Assembly: GCA_028554755.1 (NCBI GenBank)
Contig: JAPTOF010000001.1
Coordinates: 31,491,001 to 31,555,000, forward strand
Source: Cordia subcordata
Taxonomy: Eukaryota; Streptophyta; Magnoliopsida; Boraginales; Cordiaceae
Direction: 5' to 3'
DNA: 64,000 nt
Numbering within the stretch: the first letter of the stretch is position 1; each line of letters opens with the position of its first letter. The notes beneath the pieces were generated by a model. That model was given only the letters and a program-made list of their open reading frames with translations, did no database searches and was not told the origin of the DNA. A program made the translations under genes and the position numbers. Below are positions 44,961 to 55,200 of the stretch, one piece after another.

Positions 44961-45840
44961 GCAAATGGGAAGTTATACTATGCACCTTAAAAACTATACA
45001 TCTAGTAAGCATTGTGTACTTTTAGTGAACAAAGACTATAAAATTTATAAACAAATACGCCAATTAAATTATTCATCACCACTTATTTGTTCTTCACTAT
45101 TGCATATGCATATACGCAAAAACACATTCATGCACATATATTGTGAATAAATAGTATTAATATTGTGAACAAAAAACATTAATTATTTTGAACAAACAAT
45201 ATCAATGGCGAACCTTAAACAATATATATGGGGAGGGGGGGGGCAATTATCAACGTTATAACGTATATATGATAATGTATTTAAAAATTATTAAAATGCA
45301 TATTTATTTTTAAATGTCATAGAGTATGTTCAAATATAAATAAATTTTTTTTTAAAAAAAACATAAATCATACTAGTACAACAATATACTTCAGTCATAA
45401 TCTCCTTTGATATTCTTTTATAAAAAAAAAAACTAATAAATTGAGCCTTAAGAAAATTCTGCATAAATTGGTAAAAACAAATTAAATATCTATGTAAAGT
45501 AAAGGAAAATAAAACTAATATTCATACAAATCGAATAATTCAATTAACATTTAAATTAGATTTATCATAAAAAATAATAATTCAACTCATACAAATTAAA
45601 TCAGTTTAGTTATTGGGGGGCTAATTACAAAAATTTTTAAGTATTTTTTTATTAAAAAATGATATATGTATCTTCCTTTTCCTAAAAAAAAGGTGGCCAT
45701 GACCCCTCTTAGTTCTTACTAAGGTCCGCCCCTGATTAATATTGTGAACAAAGGTGCATAAACATGGGAAGCATAATAATGAAGAGTAAGGTATAAATTA
45801 CGGCATTTTACCTAATTTCATATTATCCCAAATACAGCAC
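44961..45840 (+). repeat. Dispersed AT-rich repeat, copy 1 (interrupted by a MITE)
   Basis: 'cattgtgtacttttagtgaa', 'aaacacattcatgcacatat' and 'tattttgaacaaacaatat' occur in the same order as in 52745-53165. Copy 1 is split at 45203-45734. After the split both continue with 'taatattgtgaacaaag' and 'ggtataaatt'. No coding capacity is seen. It may be a non-autonomous transposon family whose ends I could not fix. Confidence 0.7.
45203..45734. mobile_element. hAT-like MITE inserted in dispersed repeat copy 1
   Basis: Left end CAATGGCGAACCTTA pairs with the reverse complement of the right end, CAGGGGCGGACCTTA, the CAGGGGCGGA-type terminus common in hAT elements. Flanks aacaatat and attaatat match at 6 of 8 positions. 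The uninterrupted relative at about 53050-53075 reads straight through the junction (aacaaacaatactaatattg), giving an empty site. The 532-bp interior is non-coding. Confidence 0.85.
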
Positions 45841-46307
45841 CATCTCTTTAAAATAATTGACAAATATTATATTTTCTTACCAATAAGGTTTTGGTTGAGG
45901 TAGTAAGACTTTACCCTCGTAAAGAGGAAAACACGAATCCTAGGAGGCGCTGGGAGAGTTTTTTTTTTACCTGCTCGTAATCCGATAAGATTAATCTCAA
46001 GCGTGTTGTGAGTTGGAATTCCTAACTCAAACAAATAAAAAAAAAGAAAAAGAAAATAATATCTTCTTGGTTATATGCTTGCTGCTTGAACACCTTCCCG
46101 CATTATATACTTCACATTCGCCACTCGCGTTTCCCCGTCATTTTTGTCCCGCTCAAACTAACAATTTGCCCATCCCGGCGAGCTTTCCATTACACCAATA
46201 ATACACATTCCAACACACAATTACACGTCAAAGTGTGGTAACATTCTTCTTGACATGCCTTCTACGTGTTTGATAAATTGCCCGAGTGAACTTCTCTATT
46301 CATTCAT
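45841..46307 (+). promoter_or_regulatory. Upstream region of the PPR gene
   Basis: Intergenic sequence directly before the PPR start; probably holds its promoter and 5' UTR. 'CATTATATACTTC' near 46103 could serve as a TATA element. No regulator-binding site is assigned. Confidence 0.35.
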
Positions 46308-48194
46308 ATGCAAGTGAGCTTCCCTCTTTATGAGATTAACTCCCACCAACTTCGTCTACAACATCATAATCACCCATACAATATAATTATCCCAAAATTT
46401 TTCCAAATGGGTGCATTGGGATTCACTAATCTGCAGCATGTTGCAAGAAAGTTACAATACGTTCAGGGTCTGAACAAGTGTCTTGCCGTCCATGGATCTA
46501 TCTGCTATATGCTGTTTCCATTATATGAACCTGTGAAACCCATGTTTTATCGTCCTAGTCAATTGCCAGTTTCGGTTCAATTTAATCCTTTTTATGGGTA
46601 TTTATATAGATCCATGTCAAAATTTCGGGCGTTGAATAAGATTTCAGAAAGAAGCATATGTTATGCTAGTCATACACGTGTAAATATATCTGTATTTGTC
46701 GTTAGGCAATTTTGTGGTATGGATACTGTTGCATTGGAGAAAGTATCTGAATTTAATGGTGATGCTGCTGATAAGTTGTATAAAACAATTATGGATTATT
46801 CGAAGCCTGAGCATAAAATGGTGATTGCGCTTGATAACTTAGGCATAGAATTGACAACTCCATTGGTAATGGAGATGTTACACAGGCTGCGATTCGAGGA
46901 AAAACTAGCATTCAGGTTCTTTACTTGGGCTGGGTATCAAGAAGATTATGCACATGAACCTCGGGCATATAATGAGATGATTGATATATTGTCGAGTACA
47001 AAATATAAGGTGAAACAGTTTAGGATTGTTTGTGATCTTCTGGACTACATGAAAAGGCATAATAGTAAGAGGTTGATCCCTGTTGATGTGTTGCTGGCCA
47101 TTTTGAGGCAGTATACTGAGAAGCACTTGACACATCTTCAGAAATTTGCAAAGAAGAAGAAGATAAGAGTGAAGACGCAGCCGGAGATCCATGCCTTTAA
47201 TCTGCTTTTGGATGCTTTGTGCAAGTGTAGCCTTGTCGAGGATGCTGAAGCAATGTTTAGGAGGGTAGGTAGCAAGGTGAAGCCTAATGCGGATACTTAT
47301 AATATTTTATTTTTTGGATGGTGTAGGGTCAGAAATCCGAGAAGGGGAATGAGCTTGCTTGAGGAAATGATTAAAATGGGGCTTACTCCTGACAATTTCA
47401 CGTATAATACAGCCATCGATACTTTCTGTAAAGCAGGCTTGGTTACTGAGGCAGCTGAGCTTCTGGAATTTATGAGGACCCAAGGATCCACCATATCTTC
47501 TCCCACAGCGAAAACATATGCAATTATGATTGTGGCCTTGGTCCAAAATGATAGAATTGAGGAATGCTTTAAACTGCTGGGGGATATGATAAACAGTGGA
47601 TGCCTTCCTGATGTTTCGACATACAAGGAACTGATTGAGGGTGTGTATTTGGCTGGAAAGATTGAAGTTGCTTACAGACTCCTGGAAGAGATGGGGAGCA
47701 AGGGTTATCCTCCTGATGTTGTTACTTACAACTGTTTCCTTAAGGTTCTTTGTGACAATAAAGACAGCAATGAGGCGCTAAAATTATATCAGAAGATGGT
47801 TGAAGTGGGCTGTACTCCCAGTGTTCAGACCTATAATATGCTAATTGTAATGTTTTGGAGGATAAGTGATGTTGGAGGGGCTTTTGAAACTTGGCATGAG
47901 ATGGATAACAGGGGGTGTTCACATAATATTGATACTTACTGTGTAATGATTGAAGGGCTTTTTGGTAGCAATAACATTGATGAGGCATGCTTTCTTTTGG
48001 AAGAAGTAGTAAACAAGGGAATGAAATTGCCGTATCAGAAATTTGATTCTTTCTTAATGCAGCTTTCTGCATTGGGTGATCTCCGAGCTATTCATAGACT
48101 TTCAGAACACATGAGGAAATTCTACAACCCGGCTATGGCACGACGTATTGCACTGAATCAGAAGCGCAAAAGCATGAGCTTAAGAGGGAAATGA
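46308..48194 (+). CDS. P-class PPR protein, probably mitochondrial (At1g73400-like)
   Basis: Single uninterrupted 628-residue frame, intronless like most PPR genes. From about residue 293 to 600 it consists of roughly nine 35-residue PPR motifs of the P class, such as PNADTYNILFFGWCRVRNPR, PDNFTYNTAIDTFCKAGLV, PDVVTYNCFLKVLCDN and PSVQTYNMLIVMFWR. No E or DYW editing domain is present. The C-terminus (FYNPAMARRIALNQKRKSMS then LRGK) and motif order resemble Arabidopsis At1g73400, annotated mitochondrial. The N-terminus is rich in hydrophobic and basic residues and poor in acids, consistent with organelle import. A second ATG at 46407 (MGALGFTN) could be the true start. PPR proteins bind organelle RNA sequence-specifically; the RNA target cannot be read from this sequence. 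No lesions are seen. Confidence 0.93.
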   Translation: MQVSFPLYEINSHQLRLQHHNHPYNIIIPKFFQMGALGFTNLQHVARKLQYVQGLNKCLAVHGSICYMLFPLYEPVKPMFYRPSQLPVSVQFNPFYGYLYRSMSKFRALNKISERSICYASHTRVNISVFVVRQFCGMDTVALEKVSEFNGDAADKLYKTIMDYSKPEHKMVIALDNLGIELTTPLVMEMLHRLRFEEKLAFRFFTWAGYQEDYAHEPRAYNEMIDILSSTKYKVKQFRIVCDLLDYMKRHNSKRLIPVDVLLAILRQYTEKHLTHLQKFAKKKKIRVKTQPEIHAFNLLLDALCKCSLVEDAEAMFRRVGSKVKPNADTYNILFFGWCRVRNPRRGMSLLEEMIKMGLTPDNFTYNTAIDTFCKAGLVTEAAELLEFMRTQGSTISSPTAKTYAIMIVALVQNDRIEECFKLLGDMINSGCLPDVSTYKELIEGVYLAGKIEVAYRLLEEMGSKGYPPDVVTYNCFLKVLCDNKDSNEALKLYQKMVEVGCTPSVQTYNMLIVMFWRISDVGGAFETWHEMDNRGCSHNIDTYCVMIEGLFGSNNIDEACFLLEEVVNKGMKLPYQKFDSFLMQLSALGDLRAIHRLSEHMRKFYNPAMARRIALNQKRKSMSLRGK

Positions 48195-51100
48195 ATTAAA
48201 TACTTGTCCTTTAACTGGTTACAAATTTAGTGGATCTATTGCTTACTGGGGCTTTTTGAGAAATTCACTTGATGACCTAGTTTATCCTACGATGTTGGAT
48301 GTTGGTTATGGACTTGCCAAATGCTGCATCTCTGCCATACGATCAGATTAACCAAACATATGTAGATATCCTGTAATCAGTTGCAATAATTGTGCTACTT
48401 ATTATAATTTACAAAAAGACATGAAGCTCCATTGGCATATTGGGGCAAGCATATTCTGCAATTAGTCATTATGTCTATGCTAGTTAATTTAATGTATGGG
48501 ATGAAATGAAGCTTCTTTGGCAGAAAGATTTTTTGTGGATACGAACAAGTTTCTGCAGCAGGAAGGTATTGCCAATGTGTTAATTGGCATTTAAGGAGAT
48601 TGGCTTGTGATCTCAGTGCCTGTCACGAGAGCCAAGAACTGGCTTTTTGGATGCAACTACCTGGACATATGTTGCACAGCTGGGCATACAGGCTTGCTTT
48701 TTACTCCTTAGCTGTGAGTTTAAGTTACTACAATTGCAAGCTGGAGAAGATGTTGTTGGCCTATGACATTTTGATTGAAGTTCAGGCAAGTAATTAAGTT
48801 TGTATTAGATTTGGGGTGAATATCTCAACTCAGTGCATTATCTTTTTCTTCTTTCTGTTTGAGAGGTGGAGTTTTGGCTCCTTTGGCAGCTTATTCAAGT
48901 AATTGCTAGCAAGTGTCTTTTTTTTTTTTTTGGCACATTATGTTCTGTAAGATATGATTATGAGCATTCTGTAATGCCCTGATATGGATTTCGCAATTGC
49001 GCCGATGATTCATTTCAACTGTTCTAGAGTTGAGCAGTTTTTGCCTTCCTGAAAACATCTCCACCTATCATTTATATACTTCTCCCAATATGTAAGGTAA
49101 TTCTGCACCAATGAAATGAAACAGAAACAAAGAGTGAAAGCTGTCAAATTCCTTTCAGAAAGTTTTACTTTGATTTGCTTATGAGAGTCTGAACTTCTTC
49201 CTACAATTCATAATGATGTTGGTTTGACTTCTTCATTGAGCTCTGTGACCGAAAAATGTGATGATAAGTGTCCTTGAGCACTTAACAATTTATCTAAATT
49301 GTTTCGCATGTAGTGGGGGCTTTTCTTCCTTTCATATTACTACCATATACTTAGAGTAGTAGCTTGTTCCCAGTTCATCTCTTTGCCAAGAGAAAGATGT
49401 AACAAAGCACAATAAGGGTCTCTTAAGTGCTAACCAATTCATTTTCTAATGCCCACTGACATGGTTGTTTGCTTGCTCCAGTAGTGCAAATCTTCATTTT
49501 TTTTTGTTTGTCTATGCATGAGTACTCAAAATTTTAAAAATTTCCTCTTATTTATATGTTCATTATTATTTCTTTTGCTTGTTTGTGTTTAAGGTTGATT
49601 ACACCAGCAAATTTCTCTTCTGCAGGGACTCAGTGTTGTCAGAAACGGAAAATGCTTTGTTTTGAACATTCTGTTGACTTCCAAATTTTTTTCCTTACTA
49701 ATGGAAAGGCATTGATATTAGTGTGGTATTATGTTGTTAAAAAACTAGCAAAACAAGCTAGTTATGTGTGTATAATTACGCAAGCCTATTTGCGCATTCA
49801 GTTATTCTGTGAAGCAATAATACTGGTTATTGGTGGTGATCCGAATTATATTCAAGGCTTAAAAGCTGCATAAATGCAATAGAGAGCCCCTGGCCTTAAA
49901 ATCATTATCATCATTGGTGATCCCTTTCAGGTTTACTTGTTGGCTTCTATGGTTTGCTTGTGATATAATTCTTGGCACATTTATCTGCACTCATTCTGCA
50001 TTATATTGCTCGGTACTCCATTGCTGTCATTTCCATTGATAGTCAAACAACTACCTAGCTTTTCCAATCTTATTTACTGCATATTTTGGCTTACTATTTT
50101 CTTCTTTTTCTCTGTTCTTTTCTTTCTTAGATCAATCCTCCTTGTAAGGTGAAAGGAAGTTGGACTGACACAGGCATCAATTTCTTGACCTCCCTGAAAG
50201 TTAAAGAGTCTCTCATTTCCTTCAAGGTTTTTACAAGATCAGATAGAAATTGATGTGTTCTCAGGGGTCCGGTTTGTGATTGTATTAGAGGAAAAGCTGG
50301 GGTTTTTTCTGGTTGCTGAATTGATCATCTGCTTGTACAAGTATGTATGCATTTACATACCAACTTATTTGTTTCCTCTACCCGTAAGTGTGTATGCATC
50401 TATACGCCAACGAATCTGTTTTCTTTACCCAGGTTATTTCATTAAACTGATACCAAACACTTGGGACCTCTTTGATACAAGAAATCTCTCGCGTATATGA
50501 TAGAAGCTCAATTGACGAGGAATGACGAAGATGTGAAATGCTTGGTTGGGGAAGAGGAAAATAGGGTTTTCTTGTTTTCTATTCTTTCTTAAATAGACTA
50601 AAATTATAGTTTTCTGAAGCCTTATCGCATTCTTTCCGATCTGCTAACCAAATTTTTGCATAGTGAAAGTAGAGAGATCACATCCATGAGGGAATATGAT
50701 AAGTATCCATTTTCAGCTTTTTTGTTCTCTGGATATATGTTTATGGTCTCTATAATCATGTTAACTTAGTCAAGTTGGAGACCTCACATTTACATTATAC
50801 AGTTGAATTTTGTAAAAGTATTGTATTTGCTCGACTAAATAGTTCATCGTAAATGGGGGCACAAATGGTTGTCATGTTATGATTCTTTATGTCTTGAGAG
50901 TGGTAATTGCTGAAGGAAAACAGAGCAGGGAACGTGTAATATTTGGGCTGAATCTTAACTAAATAAAAATCTTGAGCTATCCACATGAAATAGACCCCTC
51001 ACCGTCGTTATTAAAAAGACATTTAATAGTAATGAATTGATAATTTAACTATAGAGAAATAATTGTGTTGTTCATCATTATCGATTTGGAAATGAATAGC

Positions 51101-51780
51101 TAAGATCAAGACTTATTTTGGGCGTAGTTCTCACTGTCTATTCAAGTATTTAAGTTGATTTTTGCTGTTGAAAAAGTTACAATAAAATATTTGAAGTTCC
51201 ACTAAAATCGTCAAGTTAACAGTGTGTTTGGAACAAATGAATTTTTAAACTTTAGCCAAATCTTAACTCAGGAAGTGAAATTTGTAATCTAACAAAAGAC
51301 TAAATCCACAAAAATTTTGATGGAGACAAAAGATATGTATATAATTATTTAAATAATAACATATTTTTATGTTTAAGTTACAACCTTTATTGTTTGTCAT
51401 TATCTTGTAAACTCAACTGTTACTCGTTTGAGGATCTTTATTAATTGGTAGTTTTCTTATAAAATTATTTTTATTCTCTTTATTTTATGAAAATTTTAAT
51501 AACAAAACATATTATAACAAAAAAGCTTTACATAATAATTTCAATGGTATATGTGTTCCAAATATAAATTAGATTTACAAATGATAAAATTGACTCAAAA
51601 TTATTCTATAGATCTAAACAAGAAAATTTATTTAAAAATAAAAATTCTCATTTATAAATGATATCAATTCCATACCACAAGTGCTTCCAAACACTATGTT
51701 CATCTAATCAAAAAAACCGAAAAAAACGACCAGAGTTGTTAAGTAAAAGATCCGTATTAATGCACAACATGACATCAGTT
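48195..51780. other. 3' UTR/intergenic region between the PPR and dioxygenase genes
   Basis: About 3.6 kb without a supported gene. The first few hundred bases are probably PPR 3' UTR. T runs lie at 48919-48934 and 49496-49505. Open frames at 48600, 49556 and 50255 have no recognisable motif. The part from about 51000 onward is strongly AT-rich. Confidence 0.45.
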
Positions 51781-51784
51781 GAAG

Positions 51785-51899
51785 AGGGTGTTTGGTATGC
51801 TTATTTAGCTGTTTATAAGTATCTAAAAAAAACATTAAAAAATATGCTTTATAATACTTTGGAGCTTATAAGCACCAAATAAGCAAAGCCAAACACCCT
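51785..51899. mobile_element. Short hAT-like MITE upstream of the dioxygenase gene
   Basis: 115 bp with inverted ends AGGGTGTTTGGTATGCTTAT and (right end reverse complement) AGGGTGTTTGGCTTTGCTTA. The interior is AT-rich. It lies about 160 bp before the dioxygenase start codon, so it may be within the promoter or 5' UTR. Target duplication not resolved. Confidence 0.75.
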
Positions 51900-51976
51900 C
51901 GAAGTGAGGACAAAGATGCAAAAGACGTGTCAGATTCTGGTGTTTCCATAACTACACCCTATCTTCATCCTTCTGC

Positions 51977-51978
<2 letters not shown>

Positions 51979-52011
<33 letters not shown>

Positions 52012-52024
52012 TACATACATACAT
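51979..52024. repeat. (TA)n/(CATA)n microsatellite in the dioxygenase 5' region
   Basis: About 14 TA units followed by GCATACATACATACATG, 39 bp before the start ATG, so probably in the 5' UTR or core promoter. Confidence 0.9.
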
Positions 52025-52062
52025 GTCGCACCCTATCTCCATTAATTAGTGCAGCTCCTGCT

Positions 52063-52290
52063 ATGTCGCACAATACCAAGTGTGTTAAAGAGCTATCTGA
52101 ATTGCCTGGTCTCAATACCATCCCTAAAACCTATGCTTATTTCAACTCTCCTAATGAATCCATAGCTTCCATCCCTGAAGATTCACTTCCTGTCGTCGAT
52201 TTTTCCTTACTCACCTCTAACAATCCTGATCAACGGTCCAAAGTGATTCAGGACCTGCACCAAGCTTGTCAAGAATGGGGCTTCTTCATG
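52063..52290 (+). CDS. Dioxygenase exon 1
   Basis: ATG at 52063 begins MSHNTKCVKELSEL; donor TTCATG|GTATGTG, phase 0. 76 codons. Confidence 0.93.
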
Positions 52291-55200
52291 GTATGTGATG
52301 CAATCTACTCTTGAAATATTACCGGTTTTATATCTACGACGGTGATGAAAAGAAATACGTTGTTTTTGTTTTGTTATAAAATTAAAGGTAAATTACACTA
52401 AATCCTTTATAATTTATTATAAATGTATATTATCTTTATAATTTTAAAATAGACACGGGCTCCTTTTAGGGGCACATGTGCTTCATTTTTGAGGACTATA
52501 TGGAGCTTTAGTGCCTTTTTTTTGGGTATATGTGCAATACATTTTAAGATTGAGGGGTCGCTCGATTATTTTAAAATTATGCTTTCGCCGGATAATGTTA
52601 TGCTTAACCATACAAGCTTTTAAATTGTTCAAACATTTTGTGATGCTAATTTGTCACTTAAAATATGTTACTTGTTGAATGAACTGACATGAATGGTACT
52701 TTTTTCTTTGTTGTCGATTGATGACATGAATGGTACTTCAAATAGGTAAGTTATAACATGTACTTTAAGGATTGTATACTCATTAAATATTGTGTATTTT
52801 TAGTGAATAAAAAAAATTATAAAGTTTATGAATAAATAGCATAAAAATTATGAATAAACATATCAATTAAATTGTTCACAATTTTTTTATTATTTGTTCA
52901 TAATTTATTAGTTTGCCACTTAATATATATTAGTTCACCACTCTTGTACACACATATACACAAAACACATTCATGCACACATATCCACATAATATTAATA
53001 TTGTGAACGAACAAATAATATTACTTTTGTGACCAAACAATATTAATATTTTGAACAAACAATACTAATATTGTCAATAAAGATGAGGGAGTACGGAAGA
53101 ACATGATAGTGAAGGAGCATGGTATAAATTGCGCTTTAAATATTATATATACTTGTACGTGGCAAGTAATGATTAATGTGGGGTTAATTTCACAATCGAT
53201 TCCTATTGTTTCTTCATTTTTTAAATTGGTACCCACTATTTTAAAAAAAATTTAAATTAGTTTGCAATATTTTGTAAATATAGTCAAATTAGCCCCTATT
53301 GTTTAGAAATATTTATTAGTCTTTAATGTTTCATAAAAATAATCAAACTAGTCCATATTGTTTGGCAAAAAATCATATTAATCCTTAATGTTTTACAAAT
53401 TTAATCAATTTAGTCCCTATTTTAAGAAAAAAATGAATAAAAAATATTGGGACTAATTTGAGTAAGTTTATAAAATATTAGGGAATAATATGAACTTACT
53501 TTTAAACAATAGGGACTTGTTTGACTATCTACATAAAATATTAAAGATTACATGAATGTTTACAATAGGGACTAATTTGACTATATTTCCGAAATATTAA
53601 GAATTAATTTGAATATTTTTGTGAAAATTGATGACTAAATTGAATATTTTTAAAAATAGGGAACAATTTAAAAAATGAGGGAACAATGAGAACTAATTCT
53701 GGAACTTTCCCATTAACGTGCATGAAGATTGTTTCTGATGTTAGTGTGTTACATGGTATTACATGTAATATCCCACAAACGCGTAAAATATAAATTACTC
53801 TTTTGTAACTTGTATAATTAACTGATTAATTCTCTATACTTTAGAACTTATTACATTATATATAGCATTGTAAGTTTACTACTCATAGATGCAAATAGAA
53901 GGCATGTATAATAGAAGTGAAAGTTAATTTGAATGGAAAAAGCTAAGGTAGGAGATTATATGCTATTTTTCACAAAACATGAGAAGTAATGTGATAAATT
54001 TCAAAGCACAAGGGAAATTAGTTACTTAAGTATAAAATAAAGGATTAACAAACATTTTACCTTTATCAAAAATATGTTAATTAGTTTAGTTTCTATAGCA
54101 TGCATTATTATATTGTAAACAAATTTCTTGAATATGCGCATGATAACCGGCTCGGTGACAAAATGTGAACTTAGCATCATTTTGGTGATCCAGTTTTGAC
54201 ACCATTATGGCAGATCCCACCTTGCATAAATGCTGTTTGAGAAAATCCATGTTTAATTAATTTGACATTTCCAATATGCACTACATGTTTGATTGTGTAG
54301 GAATAATAATTTGGTTATGAATTGAATCAAATCCTAAATAATCTAACAATTGAATTTCCAGAATTACTAATGGCTGTGGAACTGAACAGCTTGGGATTAG
54401 TAGATATATAGCTCAAGTGGTAGATATTATTTCTCTTATACATGAGGTCCTGGGTTTAATCTTATGTTTAATTCAAGTTATTACTCAAAATAACCAAGTT
54501 ACACATCAATTCTCAAAGCATAACCGAAGGAAGTTTTGGATAACTGAAAGAGCAAATGTTATTTCATTCTCATCCCACTAATACATACATAAATAAAACA
54601 ACTAAATTATCATAACGAGGTCATTTTAATACTTCGGTTATTTCGGTTATTTCAGCTATTTCAGTTAATAACCAAAAATTATACATCCTATTTGTAGATG
54701 AAATCAAAAACTAAATTAGCCTATTTCTAATAATAACATAAGTTAAACCCAAAAATATTAAATCAGTTCATTTTCAATTTTGTTAGTAACAAAATTTGCT
54801 AACCAACCTATGATGGTAAATGTAGGTGGTGAATCATGGCATACGGGAAACTCTGATGACAGCAATGGTTGATGCATGTAATGAATTCTTCAATATGGCG
54901 GAGGAGGAAAAGCAGCAGTTCAAGGGGAAGCATGTATTAGATCCCATTAGGTACGGGACCAGCTTCAGTGATTCCAATGACAAAATCTTCTTCTGGAGAG
55001 ATTTTTTAAAAGTTATCGTACATCCAGAATTTCACTGCCCAAGTAAACCCTATACTCTCAGGTAAACATTTTTCTTGGCGCATAACACAATATATTATCT
55101 TTAATTCTAAACATTTGCGGACCGTATTGAAAGTTAAGTTTTAGGTAATAATAGGATTCACTCTTTCTACACGTATGCTTATTACTCATCAAGGGCTCAC

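Noticed and set aside
46905..48072. Minus-strand open frames inside the PPR gene
   Set aside because: They are antisense shadows of a conserved coding frame with no domains of their own.
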